A stretch of 7,192 nt of DNA from Syntrophales bacterium (GTDB taxonomy: Bacteria > Desulfobacterota > Syntrophia > Syntrophales > UBA2210). The DNA lies in the NCBI GenBank assembly GCA_030655735.1, contig JAUSPK010000169.1:1-7192 (forward strand). The letters run 5' to 3'. The notes beneath the pieces were generated by a model, which saw nothing but the letters and a program-made list of their open reading frames with translations, was not told the origin of the DNA and did no database searches. The position numbers were made by a program, and so were the translations under genes. Position 1 is the stretch's first letter. Each line of letters starts with the position of its first letter. Of the stretch, positions 6,393-7,192 are shown piece after piece.

Positions 6393-6421
6393 TTGACACA
6401 CAGAAGCTTTCTTCATATACC
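6393..6421 (+). promoter_or_regulatory. Promoter placing +1 at the lipoprotein start codon
   Basis: A perfect -35 TTGACA (6393-6398), a 17-bp spacer and a -10 TATACC (6416-6421, four of six matches) precede the GTG at 6428 by 6 nt. A normal initiation distance would put the transcript start at or next to the start codon. Confidence 0.5.
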
Positions 6422-6427
6422 CACACC

Positions 6428-6880
6428 GTGAAAAAACACCGACTTATCATTCTTTTTGCCCTTTCTATCCTGCTTATGTCTTGCATGAGTTGGGTAATGG
6501 GCAAGCCCTCCTTTGTTCTCCGTGAGATCATTATCAGCCCCCAATCCTTTACAGAAATAAACCTTATCCTCGTTCTCGATGTACAAAATCCTAATCGTTT
6601 TGACCTTACGTTCAGGACTTTTGAATACACTGTTTACCTTAACAACGAAGAAATCGGGAACGGGCTTTTGGAAAAGGAACTTCTGATTCCCTCATCATCA
6701 ATAACACGGTTACAGGCACCTGTCGTTGCAAAGTTTAAAGACTTGGGTGGAAGCCTGAAGACCATTATTGCCGGGGATGATTTTTCCTATAAGATAGAAG
6801 GAAAAACCGACATCAAAACGGCCTTCGGATGCCTCAAAATCCCTTTTTCAAAAGAAGGGTATATTAATTTGAAAAATTGA
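6428..6880 (+). CDS. LEA14-type (WHy/LEA_2 domain) lipoprotein
   Basis: The 150-residue product starts with a basic, hydrophobic signal peptide ending in a lipobox (Leu16-Met17-Ser18-Cys19). Cys19 would be lipidated, and Met20 after it gives no inner-membrane retention signal under the E. coli rule. Residues of about 30-140 look like a LEA type 2 (WHy) beta-sandwich domain: alternating beta strands, the conserved NPN (54-56) in a DVQNPNRF context, and the later KEL-IP-S pattern. Related bacterial lipoproteins are linked to water or envelope stress, but no specific function is shown here. The start is GTG with no Shine-Dalgarno sequence upstream. It is chosen because a later Met (17 or 20) would destroy the signal peptide and because the promoter at 6393-6421 fits a leaderless mRNA. 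Codon and base use are AT-richer than in the pepA-opp genes. No terminator is obvious after the stop. Confidence 0.8.
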   Translation: MKKHRLIILFALSILLMSCMSWVMGKPSFVLREIIISPQSFTEINLILVLDVQNPNRFDLTFRTFEYTVYLNNEEIGNGLLEKELLIPSSSITRLQAPVVAKFKDLGGSLKTIIAGDDFSYKIEGKTDIKTAFGCLKIPFSKEGYINLKN

Positions 6881-6978
6881 CACACTCCGTAATATTCACT
6901 TTTATGAGATCGCGATGTTAATGATAAATAATTTCTTAAACAAGTGCTTTCTTCCTGCTATACGTAACAAAATGATCG

Positions 6979-7007
6979 TTGACATTATATAGGTTAATGG
7001 TCATCAT
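6979..7007 (+). promoter_or_regulatory. Candidate promoter for the 22-codon ORF
   Basis: A perfect -35 TTGACA (6979-6984) and a -10 CATCAT (7002-7007, four of six matches) are spaced by 17 bp. Transcription from near 7014 would give a leader of about 36 nt before the ATG at 7050. Confidence 0.4.
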
Positions 7008-7049
7008 CTGTTTGTTTTTCCTGTTGATTTATGGGAAAAGGAGGTAGAG

Positions 7050-7118
7050 ATGACTATAAATTGTACAGTACCCGCCAGCAACTCTTTTGAGAGTTGTCCG
7101 ACTCGTTTCCAGGTTTAA
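7050..7118 (+). CDS. Candidate 22-residue small protein or leader peptide
   Basis: A short frame of 22 codons plus TAA is preceded by a strong ribosome binding site, AAGGAGG (7038-7044), 5 nt before the ATG. The peptide begins MTINCTVPAS, has two cysteines (residues 5 and 16), two Ser/Asn-rich stretches and no membrane segment. Codons 10-16 overlap a perfect hairpin at 7079-7096. A promoter lies upstream at 6979-7007, and a possible next gene starts 57 nt after the stop. It could be an independent small protein or a leader peptide controlling a downstream gene. There is no run of a single amino-acid codon as in classical attenuators, and I do not recognise the sequence. Confidence 0.45.
   Translation: MTINCTVPASNSFESCPTRFQV
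7079..7096 (+). repeat. Hairpin CAACTCT-TTTG-AGAGTTG inside the small ORF
   Basis: A perfect 7-bp stem with a TTTG loop, extendable by one G-T pair (7078 with 7097). It begins 29 nt into the small ORF. No T-run follows, so it is not a terminator by itself. Confidence 0.6.
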
Positions 7119-7175
7119 TCATATTCCGGCAGTATCATATAAGCGCTTCAAGCGATTTTGCGGAGGCTTTCAGGG

Positions 7176-7192
7176 ATGGATCTAACGGGGGA
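7176..7192 (+). CDS. Possible gene start cut by the window edge
   Basis: An ATG at 7176 follows GGAG (7162-7165) at a 10-nt distance and stays open to the end of the window, reading MDLTG. Only five full codons are visible, so neither the identity nor the reality of the gene can be judged. It would lie just downstream of the 22-codon ORF. Confidence 0.25.

Noticed and set aside
6349..6630. Minus-strand ORF of 93 codons
   Set aside because: It overlaps the lipoprotein gene and its promoter and shows no convincing protein features; the + strand has a lipobox and LEA-like domain.

Overview
The window suggests a Gram-negative bacterium: it encodes an exported M48-TPR protease of the BepA type and a lipobox lipoprotein. 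The gene mix would suit Desulfobacterota (former Deltaproteobacteria) or a relative, but that is an inference from gene content and no marker here proves it. By eye, the left 5.3 kb is GC-rich with tightly packed genes, all on the + strand. The right 1.5 kb, after the tRNA pair, is clearly AT-richer and sparsely coding.

Layout, left to right. 1-297: no convincing gene; holds a good sigma70-type promoter (176-204). 298-1737: exported M48 metalloprotease with a C-terminal TPR domain. 1774-1801: promoter. 1834-3354: leucyl aminopeptidase (pepA) with all metal ligands. 3338-4306 and 4326-5330: the two ATPases of an oligopeptide/dipeptide ABC importer (OppD/DppD and OppF/DppF types), the first overlapping the pepA end by 17 nt. 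No permease or binding-protein gene is present, so these ATPases must work with membrane components encoded elsewhere. The apparent logic is peptide uptake plus cytoplasmic peptide hydrolysis. 5442-5518 and 5544-5620: tRNA-Arg(TCG) and tRNA-Lys(CTT), both with encoded CCA, closed by a rho-independent terminator at 5628-5658.

The accessory-looking part starts just after that terminator. It has a 9-bp tandem direct repeat (5658-5676) and a dense cluster of perfect short hairpins (5748-5864) resembling the terminal hairpins of IS200/IS605-type elements, with no transposase gene. Next comes a small unknown ORF (best start 5903, stop 6085) whose stop codon lies inside the left end of an attC-like integron recombination site (about 6080-6151). 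That site has a long stem, a single bulged G and flanking AAC/GTT core triplets. The arrangement looks like a lone gene-cassette remnant without an integrase.

Further right are a LEA14-type lipoprotein (6428-6880), whose GTG start falls where transcription should begin from the only good promoter (possible leaderless mRNA), and a 22-codon ORF (7050-7118) with a strong Shine-Dalgarno sequence, its own candidate promoter and an internal hairpin. A possible gene start lies at the window edge (7176).

The most notable points are the attC-like cassette, the orphan hairpin cluster, the one-base insertion in the D-arm of tRNA-Lys, the possible leaderless lipoprotein mRNA and the 22-codon ORF. I did not find a clear new multi-gene system.
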